DNA of 64,000 nt from Heyndrickxia sporothermodurans (GCA_018333075.1 BORH01000009.1:124001-188000); one strand, 5' to 3'; numbered from the stretch's first letter, positions 47,712 to 59,219 are shown. Numbers and translations: made by a program. Notes: generated from the sequence alone by a model not told the origin.

Positions 47712-48563
47712 TTACTCATTATTTTTATCTAATAACTCTAATATTCTATCTAAATCTTCATCAGAAAAAAACTCTATTTCAATTTTTCCTTTTTTCTTTG
47801 ATTTTTTGATAGATACAGTTGTTCCGAATTTTTCTCGTAATATATTTTCAGTCTCTCGTATAAATACATTTTTCTCTTCTTTAGGCTTAGATGTTTCACG
47901 TGGAACACTTTCATTTAATTGTTGAACGAGCTTTTCAAGCTGACGAACGTTTAAGCCATCCTTAATAACCTTTTCAATTACAGGTGAATACTTTTCTTTT
48001 TTCTTAAGTCCTAAAAGAGCTCGTCCATGACCCATTGAAATTTTTCCAGCTGTAATATAGTCCTGTATTTCTTTTGGGAGGGCAAGTAGTCTTAAGTGAT
48101 TTGCTATATGTGGTCGACTTTTTCCAAGACGTTTAGAAAGCTCTTCTTGAGTAAGATTTAACTTTTCCATAAGCATCTGATAAGCAGCTGCTTCCTCTAT
48201 TGGTGTTAAATCTTCACGCTGTAAATTTTCTAGAACAGCCAGCTCCATCATTTGTTGTTCAGTCAAATTTCGTACGACAACAGGTACATTCTCAAGCTTA
48301 GCTTCCTTCGCTGCACGAAAACGCCTTTCTCCAACAACAATTTCATATCCTTTAATACTTTTTCGTACGATAATTGGCTGTAATATCCCATGCTGTATAA
48401 TCGAATCCTTTAATTCCTTAATCGCTTCAGGCTCAAATACTTTTCTTGGTTGGTAAGGATTTGGTCTTAACTCCTTTAGTTTTACCTCTTGAACAGAATC
48501 ATCTTTATTAACATCGACATTTGCAAATAATGCATTAATACCTTTTCCAAGTCCTTTAGCCAT
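47712..48563 (-). CDS. spo0J: chromosome-partitioning protein Spo0J (ParB)
   Basis: CTP-dependent ParB clamp of 283 residues that loads at parS and recruits SMC. The N-terminal CTPase domain has the GERRFRAAK motif (about 78-86); the central helix-turn-helix (EELSKRLGKSRPHIANHLRLL) reads parS; the C-terminal part dimerises. Its start overlaps soj by eight bases. A parS site lies within its own coding sequence. Confidence 0.97.
   Translation of the reverse strand: MAKGLGKGINALFANVDVNKDDSVQEVKLKELRPNPYQPRKVFEPEAIKELKDSIIQHGILQPIIVRKSIKGYEIVVGERRFRAAKEAKLENVPVVVRNLTEQQMMELAVLENLQREDLTPIEEAAAYQMLMEKLNLTQEELSKRLGKSRPHIANHLRLLALPKEIQDYITAGKISMGHGRALLGLKKKEKYSPVIEKVIKDGLNVRQLEKLVQQLNESVPRETSKPKEEKNVFIRETENILREKFGTTVSIKKSKKKGKIEIEFFSDEDLDRILELLDKNNE
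47892..47907. promoter_or_regulatory. parS site inside spo0J
   Basis: On the minus strand this reads TGTTCCACGTGAAACA, an exact match to the Bacillus consensus and, as I recall, identical to the B. subtilis parS in spo0J. It is about 10 kb from oriC. Confidence 0.92.
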
Positions 48564-49317
48564 TGACAGCCACTTCCTTTGCTAAATCTAAGTAGACTTC
48601 AGCCCCTCGAGATTTAGAATCATAGATTATAATCGGTTCACCATGGCTCGGTGCTTCGCTCAAACGCACATTTCGGGGAATGATTGTTTGATAGACTTTA
48701 TCTTGAAAGTATTTTTTTACTTCATCAATTACTTGAATTCCTAAATTTGTACGGGCATCAAGCATTGTAAGAAGTACACCTTCAATCATTAGTTCATGGT
48801 TTAAATGCTTTTGAACTAATCGAACAGTACTTAACAACTGACTTAAACCTTCTAAGGCATAGTACTCACATTGAACAGGAATTAGGACAGTATCTGACGC
48901 AGTTAAAGCATTTAACGTTAATAAACCTAATGATGGTGGACAATCAATGATAATAAAATCATATTCGTCTTTAACTGTTGCTAATGCACGTTTCAATCTT
49001 ACCTCTCTGGAGATTGTAGGCACTAGCTCAATTTCAGCACCTGCAAGCTGTATCGTTGCCGGTACAGAATAAAGCCCTTCTACTGCAGTTTCTTTTACTA
49101 CATCTTTTATATCTACATCATCAACAAGAACATCATAAATACACTGCTGGACATCACCTTTATCAATACCTGCTCCACTAGTCGCATTACCTTGTGGATC
49201 TATATCTACAAGTAATACTTTTTTTCCAATATATGCTAAGCAGGCACCCAAATTAACCGAGGTAGTCGTTTTACCGACGCCTCCCTTTTGGTTGGCAATC
49301 GAAATAATTTTGCCCAA
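48556..49317 (-). CDS. soj: chromosome-partitioning ATPase Soj (ParA)
   Basis: ParA-type ATPase of 253 residues that acts with Spo0J in origin segregation and also regulates DnaA. It has the deviant Walker A KGGVGKTTTSVNLG (about 11-24), switch I VDIDPQGNATSG and Walker B FIIIDCPPSLGLL. TTG at 49317 is preferred (MGKIISIANQ, with AGGTGA four to five bases upstream); the frame is open to GTG at 49326. It is the upstream partner of spo0J. Confidence 0.97.
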   Translation of the reverse strand: MGKIISIANQKGGVGKTTTSVNLGACLAYIGKKVLLVDIDPQGNATSGAGIDKGDVQQCIYDVLVDDVDIKDVVKETAVEGLYSVPATIQLAGAEIELVPTISREVRLKRALATVKDEYDFIIIDCPPSLGLLTLNALTASDTVLIPVQCEYYALEGLSQLLSTVRLVQKHLNHELMIEGVLLTMLDARTNLGIQVIDEVKKYFQDKVYQTIIPRNVRLSEAPSHGEPIIIYDSKSRGAEVYLDLAKEVAVNG

Positions 49318-49455
49318 GCGTGTCACCTACCTTCAACATCCTATTAAAATCGCAATCATATTTTCTATTTTAACAAAGTTTCCTAGTTAAGGTTTAATTT
49401 TATATAAAAAAAATCATACCAATTTTTATTAAGAACATATTTTAAGTATTTCTAT

Positions 49456-49551
49456 AAAAAAAGTGCTTAACAAAACATGCCAATATATAGTGGCTAAACT
49501 TATTAGCTCATTCATCTATATATTGGACACATGTAACGTCAAACACTTTTT
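49456..49551 (-). terminator. long compound hairpin after noc
   Basis: Three nested stems: AAAAAGTG/CACTTTTT (49458-49465, 49544-49551), ACATG/CATGT (49475-49479, 49530-49534) and CCAATATATAG/CTATATATTGG (49480-49490, 49516-49526). The T-run is on the minus strand, so the outer part can terminate noc. The roughly 95-base span is unusually long for a simple terminator. Confidence 0.65.
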
Positions 49552-49600
49552 ATCCTAGTAAACTATTTAATTCAATAGTATATTACAGGCGCCAATTACG

Positions 49601-50455
49601 CTATTCATTTTTTTTTGGTATCTTAATTGTTATCTGATAGTATTCATCAAATTCTTCTTCTTCTGAATCTAATTTGATCCCATTATCTGTTACCATAGTT
49701 AAAGATTGACGAATTGTATTTACAGCTATTCTCATATCTTTACTAAATGCCTGGCGACGAGGCTTTGGTTTTCGAGCTGTTTTATTTAATATTCTTTCAA
49801 CAGCTTCCTCTGTTTGTTTAACATTTAGGTTTTTATCTATTATATTTGCTAATAATTGCACTTGCTTTTCTGGATTCTTCAACGGGATAAGTGCACGTGC
49901 ATGTCGTTCAGATATCAACTTTTGTAATAAAGCATCTTGTACTTCTTGTGGCAGCTTTAAAAGGCGAAGCTTATTAGCAACAGTTGATTGTCCCTTCCCT
50001 AAACGTTGAGCTAATGCTTCTTGAGTTAAGTTATGTAATTCCAAAAGTTTCCCGTAAGCAACAGCTTCTTCAATTGGAGAAAGTTCTTCCCGCTGCAGGT
50101 TCTCTATTAATGCAACAGACGCTGTCTCTGTATCATTTAAATTTTTAACAATAGCAGGTACAGAATCCCATTCCAATTTTTGGATAGCCCTGAATCTGCG
50201 TTCCCCTGCAATTATTTCAAATTGACCTGAACTGTATTCACGGACAACAATAGGTTGAATAATGCCATGCGTGTGAATGGTACGTGCTAATTCTTCAATT
50301 TTATTCTCATCAAATATTGTTCTTGGTTGAAAACGATTTGGGACAATGCTAGAAATAGGAATCTTCCTAACTTCATCATTTTCACTTAGTATTTCTCTTT
50401 CCGACTCTTCCACCTTTTCACCCACACCAAAAAATCGAGAGAAAGGATGCTTCAT
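49601..50455 (-). CDS. noc: nucleoid occlusion protein Noc
   Basis: ParB paralogue of 284 residues that binds NBS sites and the membrane to keep FtsZ off the nucleoid. The amphipathic N-terminus [14 protein letters not shown] is the membrane-targeting helix typical of Noc; [10 protein letters not shown] is the CTPase motif and [21 protein letters not shown] the helix-turn-helix. It lies between soj and rsmG as in B. subtilis. Spo0J is excluded by the separate gene at 47.7 kb and by the N-terminus. Confidence 0.95.
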   Translation of the reverse strand: MKHPFSRFFGVGEKVEESEREILSENDEVRKIPISSIVPNRFQPRTIFDENKIEELARTIHTHGIIQPIVVREYSSGQFEIIAGERRFRAIQKLEWDSVPAIVKNLNDTETASVALIENLQREELSPIEEAVAYGKLLELHNLTQEALAQRLGKGQSTVANKLRLLKLPQEVQDALLQKLISERHARALIPLKNPEKQVQLLANIIDKNLNVKQTEEAVERILNKTARKPKPRRQAFSKDMRIAVNTIRQSLTMVTDNGIKLDSEEEEFDEYYQITIKIPKKNE

Positions 50456-50656
50456 CGTTCGACACCACCTTTAAAAGACTCCCTACATACATATTCTCTA
50501 TTATAAGACAAGTTCCTTCATTTTTCGTTGGTTAATTTTCGTGTTTTTCCTACACTAATAAACAAAATATCTATTAAATTAGCTGAATTTTAAGTAAAAA
50601 CACTGCAAAAAAACATGAAGTTTTAATAATTATGGAAGTTTTATTCATAAATTTAC

Positions 50657-50689
50657 AAAACATTAGAATGAGCTTTACTCATTCTAATG
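50657..50689 (-). terminator. rsmG terminator overlapping its stop codon
   Basis: CATTAGAATGAG and CTCATTCTAATG pair perfectly over 12 bp; the first arm on the minus strand begins inside the last rsmG codons. A short TTTTG follows. Confidence 0.8.
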
Positions 50690-51395
50690 GCATTTTATTA
50701 GGTGTACCGGGTTTCCTTGGATATTTTTTTGGAGTTGGTTTACTCTTCTTAATCACAATTATATTTCGTTCACTTTCTTCAAAAGGTAATGTGAACGAAA
50801 AAGAATCTTCAACCTTTCCTCCAAGTATTTGAATCGCTTTATTCGCTTTAGCTAATTCCTCTTTCGCGTTTGCTGCTTTCATAGCAATAAATACACCTTC
50901 CTGCTTAACAAGCGGAAGACATAATTCACTAAGTACCGACATTCTAGCAACAGCTCTTGCAGTAACAACATCATATCGCTCCCGATGCTCTGCTTTTTCT
51001 CCGAAGGTTTCAGCACGATCGTGATAAAAGTTAGTTCCTTCTAGCTCTAACTCCTTCGCAAGGTGTTCTAAAAATGTTATCCGTTTTTGAAGAGAATCCA
51101 CTATCGAAATCTGTATTTCAGGATTACAGATCTTTAGCGGAATACTAGGAAAACCCGCACCAGCGCCTACATCACAAATACAAAGAGGCTGGTTAAAATC
51201 ATAGTAAAAGGAAGCAGTAATAGAATCAAAAAAATGTTTTAAATACACATCACTTCTTTCAGTAATAGCTGTCAAATTCATTTTTTCATTCCACTCAACC
51301 AATATCTCAAAATAACGATTAAATTGATGTAATTGTTTAGAGGAAAGGGAGATCCCCTTCTCCTCTAAAGATTTGGAAAATTGCTCAATATTCAT
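50679..51395 (-). CDS. rsmG: 16S rRNA (guanine-527-N7)-methyltransferase
   Basis: SAM-dependent methyltransferase of 238 residues (GidB) acting on G527 of 16S rRNA. The SAM-binding motif is [14 protein letters not shown] (about 75-88) and [15 protein letters not shown] is the second conserved block. The C-terminal tail is basic. It follows mnmG by 15 bases and is the last gene of the mnmE-mnmG-rsmG series. Confidence 0.97.
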   Translation of the reverse strand: MNIEQFSKSLEEKGISLSSKQLHQFNRYFEILVEWNEKMNLTAITERSDVYLKHFFDSITASFYYDFNQPLCICDVGAGAGFPSIPLKICNPEIQISIVDSLQKRITFLEHLAKELELEGTNFYHDRAETFGEKAEHRERYDVVTARAVARMSVLSELCLPLVKQEGVFIAMKAANAKEELAKANKAIQILGGKVEDSFSFTLPFEESERNIIVIKKSKPTPKKYPRKPGTPNKMPLE

Positions 51396-51410
51396 ATATT
51401 CATTCCATCC

Positions 51411-53303
51411 TTATTCTTTTGCAACTTTTGCAATACGACCATGTTCAATATACACTAGTAAAATTGAAATATCAGCAGGGTTTACGCCAGAAATCCTTGA
51501 TGCTTGTGCGATTGATAATGGACGAACTTTGCTTAATTTTTGACGAGCCTCTGTTGCTATTCCATTAATCGCCTCATAATCAATATCCTCTGGGATTTTC
51601 TTGTCTTCTAATTTTTTTAGCTTCTCTACCTGCTGCAGTGACTTATCAATATAGCCTTCATACTTAATTTGAATTTCTACTTGCTCTGTCACGTCTTGTG
51701 GAAGGGCAGCCTCTGTTGGAACAAGTTCATGAATATGGGCATATGACATTTCAGGGCGTTTTAACAAATCTGATGCACGAATTCCATCTTTTAGTTCACT
51801 TCCACCTGCTTGACGAATCAATTCTTGCGTTTTTTCATTAGGCTTAATAATAATTGAACGTAATCTGTTAATCTCTGCTTCAATGCTTTCCTTCTTTTCG
51901 ATAAATTTTGCATATCTTTCTTCGTTAATTAAACCAATTTGATGGCCTAGTTCTGTTAAACGAAGGTCTGCATTGTCGTGTCGGAGTAATAATCTATATT
52001 CTGCTCGGGATGTTAATAATCGATAAGGTTCATTCGTACCTTTTGTAACTAAATCATCCAACAATACTCCGATATAAGCATCCGATCTGCTCAATATTAC
52101 TTCTTCTTTTTCAAGTGCATTTCTTGCTGCATTTATTCCAGCCATCAGCCCTTGTCCAGCTGCTTCTTCGTATCCGGATGTACCATTAATTTGACCAGCT
52201 GTATAAAGATTTTTCACTTGTTTTGTTTCTAATGTTGGCCACAATTGAGTGGGAACAATTGCATCATATTCAATCGCATAACCTGCACGCATCATTTGTG
52301 CTTTTTCTAACCCAGGAACTGTAGCAAGAATTTTATGTTGAACCTCTTCAGGTAAACTAGTTGATAATCCTTGTACATAAACTTCCTCAGTATCTCTTCC
52401 TTCAGGCTCCAAAAAGATTTGATGACGGGGCTTATCTGAAAAGCGTACAATTTTATCTTCAATAGATGGACAATAGCGTGCACCCGTTCCTTTTACCATC
52501 CCGGAAAACATTGGAGAACGATGTAAATTTTCATCGATAATCTGATGTGTTTTTTCATTTGTATAAGTCAACCAGCATGGCAGCTGATCAGTTATATATT
52601 TTGTTGTTTCATAGCTAAATGCTCTCGGAGTTTCGTCTCCAGGCTGAATTTCCGTTTTACTATAATCAATTGTATGGCTATTAATTCTTGGCGGAGTTCC
52701 TGTTTTAAAACGAACTAATTCAAAGCCAAGCTCTTTTAAATGATCAGAAAGCTTAATGGATGGCTGTTGATTATTGGGACCGCTCGAATATTTTAAGTCT
52801 CCGATTATAATTTCGCCTTTTAAAAATGTTCCCGTTGTAATAACAACAGTTTTCGAACGATAAACAGCACCTGTTTTCGTAACTACCCCTTTACACATTC
52901 CGTCTTCTACTACTAGTTCTTCAACCATTCCTTGAAGAAGAGTAAGGTTCGATTCATTTTCTAATGTTTTTTTCATTTCTTTTTGGTATTGAAATTTATC
53001 TGCTTGTGCACGAAGCGCCTGAACAGCCGGGCCCTTTCCTGTATTTAGCATTCTCATTTGAATATAGGTTTTATCAATATTTTTTCCCATTGCTCCGCCT
53101 AGTGCATCGATTTCACGAACAACGACACCCTTTGCAGGACCGCCTACTGATGGATTACATGGCATAAATGCAACCATATCTAAATTAATGGTTACCACCA
53201 ATGTTTTTGCACCCATTCTCGCAGCTGCTAAACCGGCTTCGCATCCTGCGTGTCCAGCACCGACCACTATGACATCATAATCCCCTGCAGCATATTTTTG
53301 CAT
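51411..53303 (-). CDS. mnmG: tRNA uridine-5-carboxymethylaminomethyl modification enzyme MnmG
   Basis: FAD-dependent partner of MnmE (GidA) of 630 residues that modifies wobble U34 of tRNAs. The FAD motif is [17 protein letters not shown] (16-32); GTFLKGEI and [14 protein letters not shown]-type blocks follow, and the C-terminal helical domain binds MnmE. It starts 34 bases after mnmE and is complete. Confidence 0.97.
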   Translation of the reverse strand: MQKYAAGDYDVIVVGAGHAGCEAGLAAARMGAKTLVVTINLDMVAFMPCNPSVGGPAKGVVVREIDALGGAMGKNIDKTYIQMRMLNTGKGPAVQALRAQADKFQYQKEMKKTLENESNLTLLQGMVEELVVEDGMCKGVVTKTGAVYRSKTVVITTGTFLKGEIIIGDLKYSSGPNNQQPSIKLSDHLKELGFELVRFKTGTPPRINSHTIDYSKTEIQPGDETPRAFSYETTKYITDQLPCWLTYTNEKTHQIIDENLHRSPMFSGMVKGTGARYCPSIEDKIVRFSDKPRHQIFLEPEGRDTEEVYVQGLSTSLPEEVQHKILATVPGLEKAQMMRAGYAIEYDAIVPTQLWPTLETKQVKNLYTAGQINGTSGYEEAAGQGLMAGINAARNALEKEEVILSRSDAYIGVLLDDLVTKGTNEPYRLLTSRAEYRLLLRHDNADLRLTELGHQIGLINEERYAKFIEKKESIEAEINRLRSIIIKPNEKTQELIRQAGGSELKDGIRASDLLKRPEMSYAHIHELVPTEAALPQDVTEQVEIQIKYEGYIDKSLQQVEKLKKLEDKKIPEDIDYEAINGIATEARQKLSKVRPLSIAQASRISGVNPADISILLVYIEHGRIAKVAKE

Positions 53304-53337
53304 GGTATTCTCTCCTTACATTTTTTATCCCTTTTCA

Positions 53338-54723
53338 TTATTTTCCTAAGCAAAATTGTGAAAATAACTGATTAATTAAACTTTCTTGAACAGTATCACC
53401 AATAATTTCTCCTAATAACTCCCACGTTCTTGTTAAATCAATTTGAATGATATCAATTGGAGTTCCCATATCAATCCCGTTAAGAACCTCCTCAATTGCA
53501 TCCAAAGCCTGTCCAATTAAAGCGATATGTCTACTATTAGATATATAAGTCATATCTGAGGCTTCAATCGTTCCTTGAAAATACATTAAGGAAATTGACT
53601 CTTCCAAATCATCAATTCCTTTTTCTTCTAGAAGCGATGTCGTAATAACCTTGTGTCCTGCAGCTAGCTCATTAACCTTTTCTAAATTTATTTTTTGAGG
53701 AAGATCTGTTTTATTAATAATAACGATAACATCCATGCCATTAACTGCTTCAAAAAGCTGCTCATCCTCTTTTGTTAAATCATCAGCGTAATTCAAGACG
53801 AGGAGAATAAGATCTGCCTCATTTAAAACTTTTCTAGATCGTTCCACTCCTATACGTTCAACAATATCTTCAGTTTCACGAATCCCAGCTGTATCAACTA
53901 AACGAAGAGGAACTCCACGGACATTGACATATTCTTCAATCACATCACGGGTTGTACCTGGAATATCTGTTACAATTGCTTTATTCTCTTGTACTAAGCT
54001 ATTTAATAAAGAAGATTTCCCTACATTTGGTCTACCAACTATAGCTGTAGATAAGCCTTCTCTCAAGATTTTCCCTTGTTGTGCAGTTTGAAGTAATTTC
54101 TTTAATTCATCTCTTATATATTTTGCCTTTTCACTTAGCATTTTATGGGACATTTCTTCCACATCATCATACTCTGGATAGTCGATGTTTACTTCTACAT
54201 GTGCCACTACTTCCAATATTTCTTGACGAAATTTTTTTATCAGATTAGAAAGTCTTCCTTCCATTTGCCCTAATGCCACATTCATGGCACGGTCGGTTTT
54301 TGCCCGAATTAAATCCATTACTGCCTCTGCCTGAGACAAATCAATTCGTCCATTCAAAAAGGCTCTCTTCGTAAATTCACCTGGTTCAGCTAATCTTGCT
54401 CCATGCCTTAATACTAATTGTAAAACACGGTTCACAGATACTAATCCACCATGACAATTAATTTCTACTATATTTTCTCTAGTAAATGTTTTCGGAGCTT
54501 TCATCACACTAATCATTACTTCTTCAATCACATCGCCTGTCGCAGGATCAATAATTTTCCCATAATGGATAGTATGTGAGGCTGCATCTTCAAGTTTCTT
54601 TCCCCCGACGCCAACAAAAATTTTATTGGTGATATCAATTGCTTGTTCACCACTAAGCCGAACAATTGCGATAGCTCCCTCTCCCATCGGAGTAGAAATT
54701 GCTGTAATTGTATCAAATTCCAT
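53338..54723 (-). CDS. mnmE: tRNA modification GTPase MnmE
   Basis: GTPase of 461 residues. The N-terminal formyl-tetrahydrofolate-binding domain (about 1-118) is followed by helical segments and an inserted G domain with [12 protein letters not shown] (about 229-240), [10 protein letters not shown] and NKTDL. The C-terminal FCLGK with its conserved cysteine is intact. It works with MnmG in the cytoplasm. It is preceded by a 328-base spacer with two DnaA boxes, so the mnmE-mnmG-rsmG promoter is probably there. Confidence 0.97.
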   Translation of the reverse strand: MEFDTITAISTPMGEGAIAIVRLSGEQAIDITNKIFVGVGGKKLEDAASHTIHYGKIIDPATGDVIEEVMISVMKAPKTFTRENIVEINCHGGLVSVNRVLQLVLRHGARLAEPGEFTKRAFLNGRIDLSQAEAVMDLIRAKTDRAMNVALGQMEGRLSNLIKKFRQEILEVVAHVEVNIDYPEYDDVEEMSHKMLSEKAKYIRDELKKLLQTAQQGKILREGLSTAIVGRPNVGKSSLLNSLVQENKAIVTDIPGTTRDVIEEYVNVRGVPLRLVDTAGIRETEDIVERIGVERSRKVLNEADLILLVLNYADDLTKEDEQLFEAVNGMDVIVIINKTDLPQKINLEKVNELAAGHKVITTSLLEEKGIDDLEESISLMYFQGTIEASDMTYISNSRHIALIGQALDAIEEVLNGIDMGTPIDIIQIDLTRTWELLGEIIGDTVQESLINQLFSQFCLGK

Positions 54724-55021
54724 TCTTACTTCACCTCAATTCTCTATTCTCTATTCATTCATCTATTTTAATTTCATACTGATATTTTTATAATAATAAT
54801 CCAAAATATTAGAATAACAAATTCTAGACTAATTAAAAATAAAAATGCATTTCCAATTCAACAAATTATCCACAACACAATAGTTAATGATATTTATTTT
54901 AACTTATCCACATGTGAATAACAATCTCAGGAGAGGCAACGATTCATTTATTCAGATTCCTTTAAGGCAATAAAGATGCATTTTCACTTAAAAAAGTAAC
55001 ATTTTATAATAAAATTAGAAC
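54724..55021. other. jag-mnmE spacer with two DnaA boxes
   Basis: AT-rich spacer of about 300 bases. Two perfect TTATCCACA boxes are at 54866-54874 and 54904-54912. No ORF is supported. It should carry the mnmE promoter. Confidence 0.7.
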
Positions 55022-55052
55022 AAAAAAAAATCCAAGCAATACGCCTGGATTT
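55022..55052 (-). terminator. jag terminator
   Basis: On the minus strand AAATCCAGGC pairs with GCTTGGATTT (one mismatch) and is followed by a run of T. The stem begins at the jag stop codon. Confidence 0.88.
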
Positions 55053-55672
55053 TAACCTATCGGTTGAATGACCAAATATCGATTTGGTTCTTCTCCTTCA
55101 GAATGTGTATTCACTTTTTTATTACGTGAAAGAGCACTATGAATAATTTTTCTTTCAAAAGATGGCATCGCTTCTAATGTGACAGCTTTCTTTGTATATA
55201 TTGCTTTCTCAGCTAATCTCTCTGCCAATTGGATGAGTGAGTTTTCTCTTCGTTCTCGATAATTTTCAGCATCCAATATAATATTCAAAAATTGTTTAGT
55301 ATAACGATTCGCAATTAATTGAGTTAATAATTGTAGTGAATTTAATGTCTGTCCTCTTTTTCCAATGAGCAAAGCCATCTTTTCACCAGTAATTTTGAAT
55401 ACTGCCGTATTTCCTTCAATCATGATTTCAATCTGTCCATCTATTCCCATTTTTCTTATTACATCCAATAGATAGATTTTTGCTTCTTCAATTGGATCTG
55501 GCTTTAGCTGAACTTGCACTACTGCAGGTCGAGAACCAAAAATGCCAAACAACCCTTTTTTTCCTTCATCCACTACGCGATATTCAATTCGTTCTCGTGT
55601 TACCTTCAATTGACCAAGGGCGACCTCAACTGCTTCTTCGACACTTTGTCCTGTAGCAGTAACTTCTTTCAC
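55052..55672 (-). CDS. jag: RNA-binding protein Jag (KhpB)
   Basis: RNA-binding protein of 206 residues with a Jag_N domain (about 3-50, [17 protein letters not shown]), a KH domain (about 75-150 with [13 protein letters not shown]) and an R3H domain (about 153-206 with [17 protein letters not shown]). It acts with KhpA on cell-division and envelope mRNAs in related bacteria. Its start overlaps yidC by four bases. The conserved neighbourhood rpmH-rnpA-yidC-jag supports it. Confidence 0.96.
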   Translation of the reverse strand: MKEVTATGQSVEEAVEVALGQLKVTRERIEYRVVDEGKKGLFGIFGSRPAVVQVQLKPDPIEEAKIYLLDVIRKMGIDGQIEIMIEGNTAVFKITGEKMALLIGKRGQTLNSLQLLTQLIANRYTKQFLNIILDAENYRERRENSLIQLAERLAEKAIYTKKAVTLEAMPSFERKIIHSALSRNKKVNTHSEGEEPNRYLVIQPIG

Positions 55673-56442
55673 TTTTTAATTCCTCCCGATTTACCCCTAG
55701 CTGCGGAATTAGTTTGTATTTCTGGAGTCTTAATAAAATATGTTTGTGCAATCATAAATATATTTCCAACTACCCAGTATAATGGTAATGCTGCTGGTAA
55801 ACTAATTCCAATAACAATAATCATTATCGGCATAACCCAAAGCATAATTGCCATTTGCGGATTTTGATTCGTATTTCCTGCCATCATTACTTTTTGTTGA
55901 ACAAATGTGGTAACACCTGCAATAAACGCTAATATATAATCAGGATTTCCTAAATCAAACCATAAGAAGACCGAATCACGTATAGCTGGTGTACGATTAA
56001 TCGCATGATAAAAACCAATAAGAATTGGCATTTGAATAATTAAAGGTAAACAACCAGCTAAAGGATTTACCCCATATTTTTGAAAGAGCTGCATTGTCTC
56101 TTGTTGCAGCTTTTGTTGTGTGACTGCATCTTTAGAGCTATATTTCTCTTTTAATTTTTGCAATTCAGGTTGAATAACTTGCATAGCCTTGGAACTTTTT
56201 GTCTGTTTAATCATTAATGGTAGGATGATTAATCGAATAATAATGGTAACAACAATAATTGATAAACCATAGCTACCAAGAAATGTTGCAAAAAATGTAA
56301 TGACCTGTGAAAGTGGCCAAACAATGTATTCATTCCAAAAACCTTTACTACTTGGAGTGATATCTTTGTTAAACTCAGTGCATCCAGCAAGTACAGTCAT
56401 TAAAGCGATGATTGCAATAATTAGAAATATTCTTTTTTTCAA
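55669..56442 (-). CDS. yidC: membrane protein insertase YidC (SpoIIIJ/OxaA)
   Basis: Insertase lipoprotein of 257 residues that places proteins in the cytoplasmic membrane. A signal peptide ends in the lipobox VLAGC (Cys21); five membrane segments follow, with the first conserved loop [21 protein letters not shown] holding the hydrophilic-groove Arg. TTG at 56442 is chosen because AGGGAGGA lies about nine bases upstream; the frame is open to an ATG at 56472. It is the SpoIIIJ-type copy beside jag. Confidence 0.95.
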   Translation of the reverse strand: MKKRIFLIIAIIALMTVLAGCTEFNKDITPSSKGFWNEYIVWPLSQVITFFATFLGSYGLSIIVVTIIIRLIILPLMIKQTKSSKAMQVIQPELQKLKEKYSSKDAVTQQKLQQETMQLFQKYGVNPLAGCLPLIIQMPILIGFYHAINRTPAIRDSVFLWFDLGNPDYILAFIAGVTTFVQQKVMMAGNTNQNPQMAIMLWVMPIMIIVIGISLPAALPLYWVVGNIFMIAQTYFIKTPEIQTNSAARGKSGGIKK

Positions 56443-56514
56443 ACGTATTTTCCTCCCTGCTTTCAAAATCATTATTTATATGTAGACTCAGGCAAACAAA
56501 TACCTGAGATCGAA

Positions 56515-56892
56515 TTACTCTAAATGCTGCTTATTATGGTTGCTTCCTCTACTTTGTTTTAATACCTTTGCTACCTTCAAAACATGTTGAAGGCTTTTAT
56601 TTACTTCATGAAAGTTCATTTCGGCCGCTGGCTTCCTAGCGATGATCACATAATCATTACCTTTACTTATTTCATTTTCAAGCTCATGAAAACATTGGCG
56701 AAGGTAACGTTTAATTTCATTTCTCTTTACTGCATTTCCAATTTTTTTACTAACAGATAAGCCAATTCGAAAATTACCTTGATTTTCTTTTTTTAAGACA
56801 TATATTACAAATTGGCGATTCGCATATGATTTTCCTTTTTTAAAAACCTGTTGAAACTCAATATTTTTTTTTACACGAAATGATTTTTTCAT
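56515..56892 (-). CDS. rnpA: ribonuclease P protein component
   Basis: Basic protein subunit of RNase P, 125 residues, that helps the catalytic RNA trim tRNA 5' leaders. The core RNR-like motif is [12 protein letters not shown] (about 62-73), preceded by [17 protein letters not shown]. The last ten residues ([10 protein letters not shown]) are a hydrophilic tail. It lies 189 bases downstream of rpmH on the same strand with a hairpin in between. Confidence 0.96.
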   Translation of the reverse strand: MKKSFRVKKNIEFQQVFKKGKSYANRQFVIYVLKKENQGNFRIGLSVSKKIGNAVKRNEIKRYLRQCFHELENEISKGNDYVIIARKPAAEMNFHEVNKSLQHVLKVAKVLKQSRGSNHNKQHLE

Positions 56893-57051
56893 ATAATATC
56901 ACTCACAATACGGTATAGTGAGAACTCCATTAAGAGTCGCATCTCAAAGTAAAAAGGTTATTATTACCTTGTTTATACTAAAGATCAATTAGTAGGCTTG
57001 TTTCTATCAGTTTGCTCTTATTGATTTTAACCCCAAAAAAACAAACTATAG

Positions 57052-57082
57052 AAAAAAAAACCACTGAGACGTTTCAGTGGTC
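57052..57082 (-). terminator. hairpin between rpmH and rnpA
   Basis: On the minus strand ACCACTGA and TCAGTGGT form a perfect 8-bp stem with a six-base loop, directly after the rpmH stop codon and followed by nine T. As a full terminator it would uncouple rnpA; as a partial one it would lower rnpA relative to rpmH. Confidence 0.88.
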
Positions 57083-57216
57083 TACGCTGATAATACTTTT
57101 CTTCCTTTACGACGACGGCTAGCTAAGACTTTACGTCCGTTTTTAGAGCTCATACGTGCACGGAATCCATGAACCTTACTTCTTTTACGAGCGTTTGGTT
57201 GATATGTTCTTTTCAT
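57082..57216 (-). CDS. rpmH: ribosomal protein bL34
   Basis: Basic protein of 44 residues, starting [18 protein letters not shown] and ending GRKVLSA, that binds 23S rRNA in the large subunit. The GGAGGTG site precedes the ATG at 57216. It is the first gene on the minus side of oriC, as in nearly all Bacillus, and is divergent from dnaA. Confidence 0.97.
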   Translation of the reverse strand: MKRTYQPNARKRSKVHGFRARMSSKNGRKVLASRRRKGRKVLSA

Positions 57217-57397
57217 TTATGACACCTCCCTCGAGGATCTATTGTTTCAGTAAAAGACAGTCCTATTAATTATAAAGACCAGCATTATTGATTGTCAACT
57301 CCATTTAAAAAGATTACTTCTACCAAAATTCGTAAGTACTTGTCCACCATCGATTTATTTTTCTTGATTAAGCCAAAATTCACTTCAAATTGTATAT
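57217..57397. other. rpmH promoter side of the origin spacer
   Basis: About 180 bases between rpmH and the DnaA-box region. A TTGTCCACC near-box occurs at about 57341. No gene is supported; it must hold the rpmH promoter. Confidence 0.5.
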
Positions 57398-57714
57398 TGT
57401 GGATAATTTTCGACATCTTTTTTTCTATCCACAACAATTATTGACAAGTTTTTCACAAATTAATAACCTGTGAATTATTTTATTCCCCAGGTTAGTGTTG
57501 TTGTGGATAATTTTTAAATTTCATTGCAACACCTATAATTATTTGATATGATTATTGTGTTTTCACTCTGAATAAATGATTGTGCATATCTTAATTATCC
57601 ACAAAATGTGGATATCTTGTGGATAGATTATTTACATGCTTAGTATAAACTTGTCCACACAAAGTGGATAATGTCGAAAATCTACTTTCTTTCCTTATTA
57701 TATATTTTTCCACA
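57398..57714. promoter_or_regulatory. oriC upstream DnaA-box region (incA-like)
   Basis: Perfect boxes are at 57398-57406 and 57502-57510 (minus) and 57595-57603 (plus). One-mismatch boxes are at 57425-57433, 57607-57615, 57618-57626, 57651-57659, 57663-57671 and 57706-57714. This is the rpmH-dnaA half of the bipartite Bacillus origin, where DnaA binds and autoregulates dnaA. The boxes lie in both orientations. Confidence 0.9.
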
Positions 57715-57823
57715 ATCATTCTATTGCATATTTATAAACTATACATCTTATGAACAAAACATTGTTACGTTGTTTATGAAATAAATATCGCTAATTTTTT
57801 ACAAGTAAAAGGAGGGTATGGTG

Positions 57824-59170
57824 TTGGAAAATATAGCTGATCTTTGGAATAAAGCACTTTCTATTATTGAAAAAAAGATCAGTAAGCCTAGCTTTGAGAC
57901 TTGGCTCAAGTCAACAAAGGCACATTCATTACAAGGCGATACATTTATCGTTTCAGTGCCTAACGATTTTGCAAGAGATTGGCTAGAAGGCCGCTATGTC
58001 CGGTTAATTTCTGATGTATTGTATGAAATAACAGGCGAGGAGCTAACTGTTAAATTTATTATTCCTCAAAATCAAGAAGATGAGGAATTCCAAATGAATA
58101 TTCCACCACAAAGTAAACCTAGAATCGACGAATCATCTGAACTATTTCAAAATGTACTTAATCCTAAATATACGTTTGATACATTTGTTATAGGTTCAGG
58201 AAATCGTTTTGCACATGCTGCTTCACTTGCAGTTGCAGAAGCTCCTGCTAAAGCTTATAATCCACTATTTATTTATGGTGGAGTTGGACTTGGAAAAACC
58301 CACTTAATGCATGCAATTGGCCACTATGTAATTGAACACAATCCTTCTGCGAAGGTCGTTTATTTATCGTCCGAGAAGTTTACTAATGAATTCATTAATT
58401 CAATTCGGGACAATAAAGCAGTTGATTTTCGTAATAAATATCGTAATGTAGACGTGCTATTAATAGATGATATTCAATTTCTTGCTGGAAAAGAATCTAC
58501 ACAAGAAGAATTTTTTCATACATTTAATGCATTGCATGAGGAAAGCAAACAAATTGTTATTTCGAGTGACCGTCCTCCTAAAGAAATTCCTACATTAGAG
58601 GATCGCCTTAGATCACGATTTGAGTGGGGATTAATTACTGATATTACTCCTCCAGATTTAGAAACGCGTATCGCTATTTTGCGTAAAAAAGCAAAAGCTG
58701 ATGGTCTGGATATTCCAAATGAAGTTATGCTGTATATTGCTAATCAAATCGATTCAAATATTCGTGAACTAGAAGGAGCATTAATACGAATTGTCGCTTA
58801 CTCCTCATTAATTAATAAAGATATTAATGCAGATCTTGCTGCTGAAGCACTAAAAGATATTATTCCTAGCTCTAAGCCAAGAGTTATTACTATTCAAGAT
58901 ATTCAAAGGATAGTTGGGGAAGAATATAATATTAAATTAGATGATTTTAAAGCGAAAAAAAGAACAAAAACAGTTGCATTTCCAAGACAAATTGCCATGT
59001 ATTTATCAAGAGAACTGACTGATTTCTCTTTACCGAAAATTGGTGAAGAATTTGGTGGGCGAGATCATACAACTGTCATTCATGCACATGAAAAAATTTC
59101 TAAATTGCTGCTTACAGATTCTCAACTTGATAAAAAGATTCAAGAGATTAAAAGTTTGCTAGGTAAATAA
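57824..59170 (+). CDS. dnaA: chromosomal replication initiator DnaA
   Basis: AAA+ initiator of 448 residues that binds DnaA boxes and opens the origin. Domain I is [11 protein letters not shown] onward; the AAA+ core has Walker [10 protein letters not shown] (about 152-160), Walker B LLIDDIQF and sensor segments; the DNA-binding domain IV ends with [18 protein letters not shown] at 57824 is preferred because GGAGGG lies seven bases upstream; ATG at 57818 would be only one base from that site. It is flanked by two DnaA-box regions. Confidence 0.98.
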   Translation: MENIADLWNKALSIIEKKISKPSFETWLKSTKAHSLQGDTFIVSVPNDFARDWLEGRYVRLISDVLYEITGEELTVKFIIPQNQEDEEFQMNIPPQSKPRIDESSELFQNVLNPKYTFDTFVIGSGNRFAHAASLAVAEAPAKAYNPLFIYGGVGLGKTHLMHAIGHYVIEHNPSAKVVYLSSEKFTNEFINSIRDNKAVDFRNKYRNVDVLLIDDIQFLAGKESTQEEFFHTFNALHEESKQIVISSDRPPKEIPTLEDRLRSRFEWGLITDITPPDLETRIAILRKKAKADGLDIPNEVMLYIANQIDSNIRELEGALIRIVAYSSLINKDINADLAAEALKDIIPSSKPRVITIQDIQRIVGEEYNIKLDDFKAKKRTKTVAFPRQIAMYLSRELTDFSLPKIGEEFGGRDHTTVIHAHEKISKLLLTDSQLDKKIQEIKSLLGK

Positions 59171-59219
59171 TTTTCGAAAGTTTTTTGTGTAAAATGTGAA
59201 TAACTATATTTAATATATG

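Noticed and set aside
50632-50832. 66-codon plus-strand frame over the end of rsmG
   Set aside because: It is antisense to the conserved C-terminus of rsmG and its start lies in the terminator region; a shadow frame.
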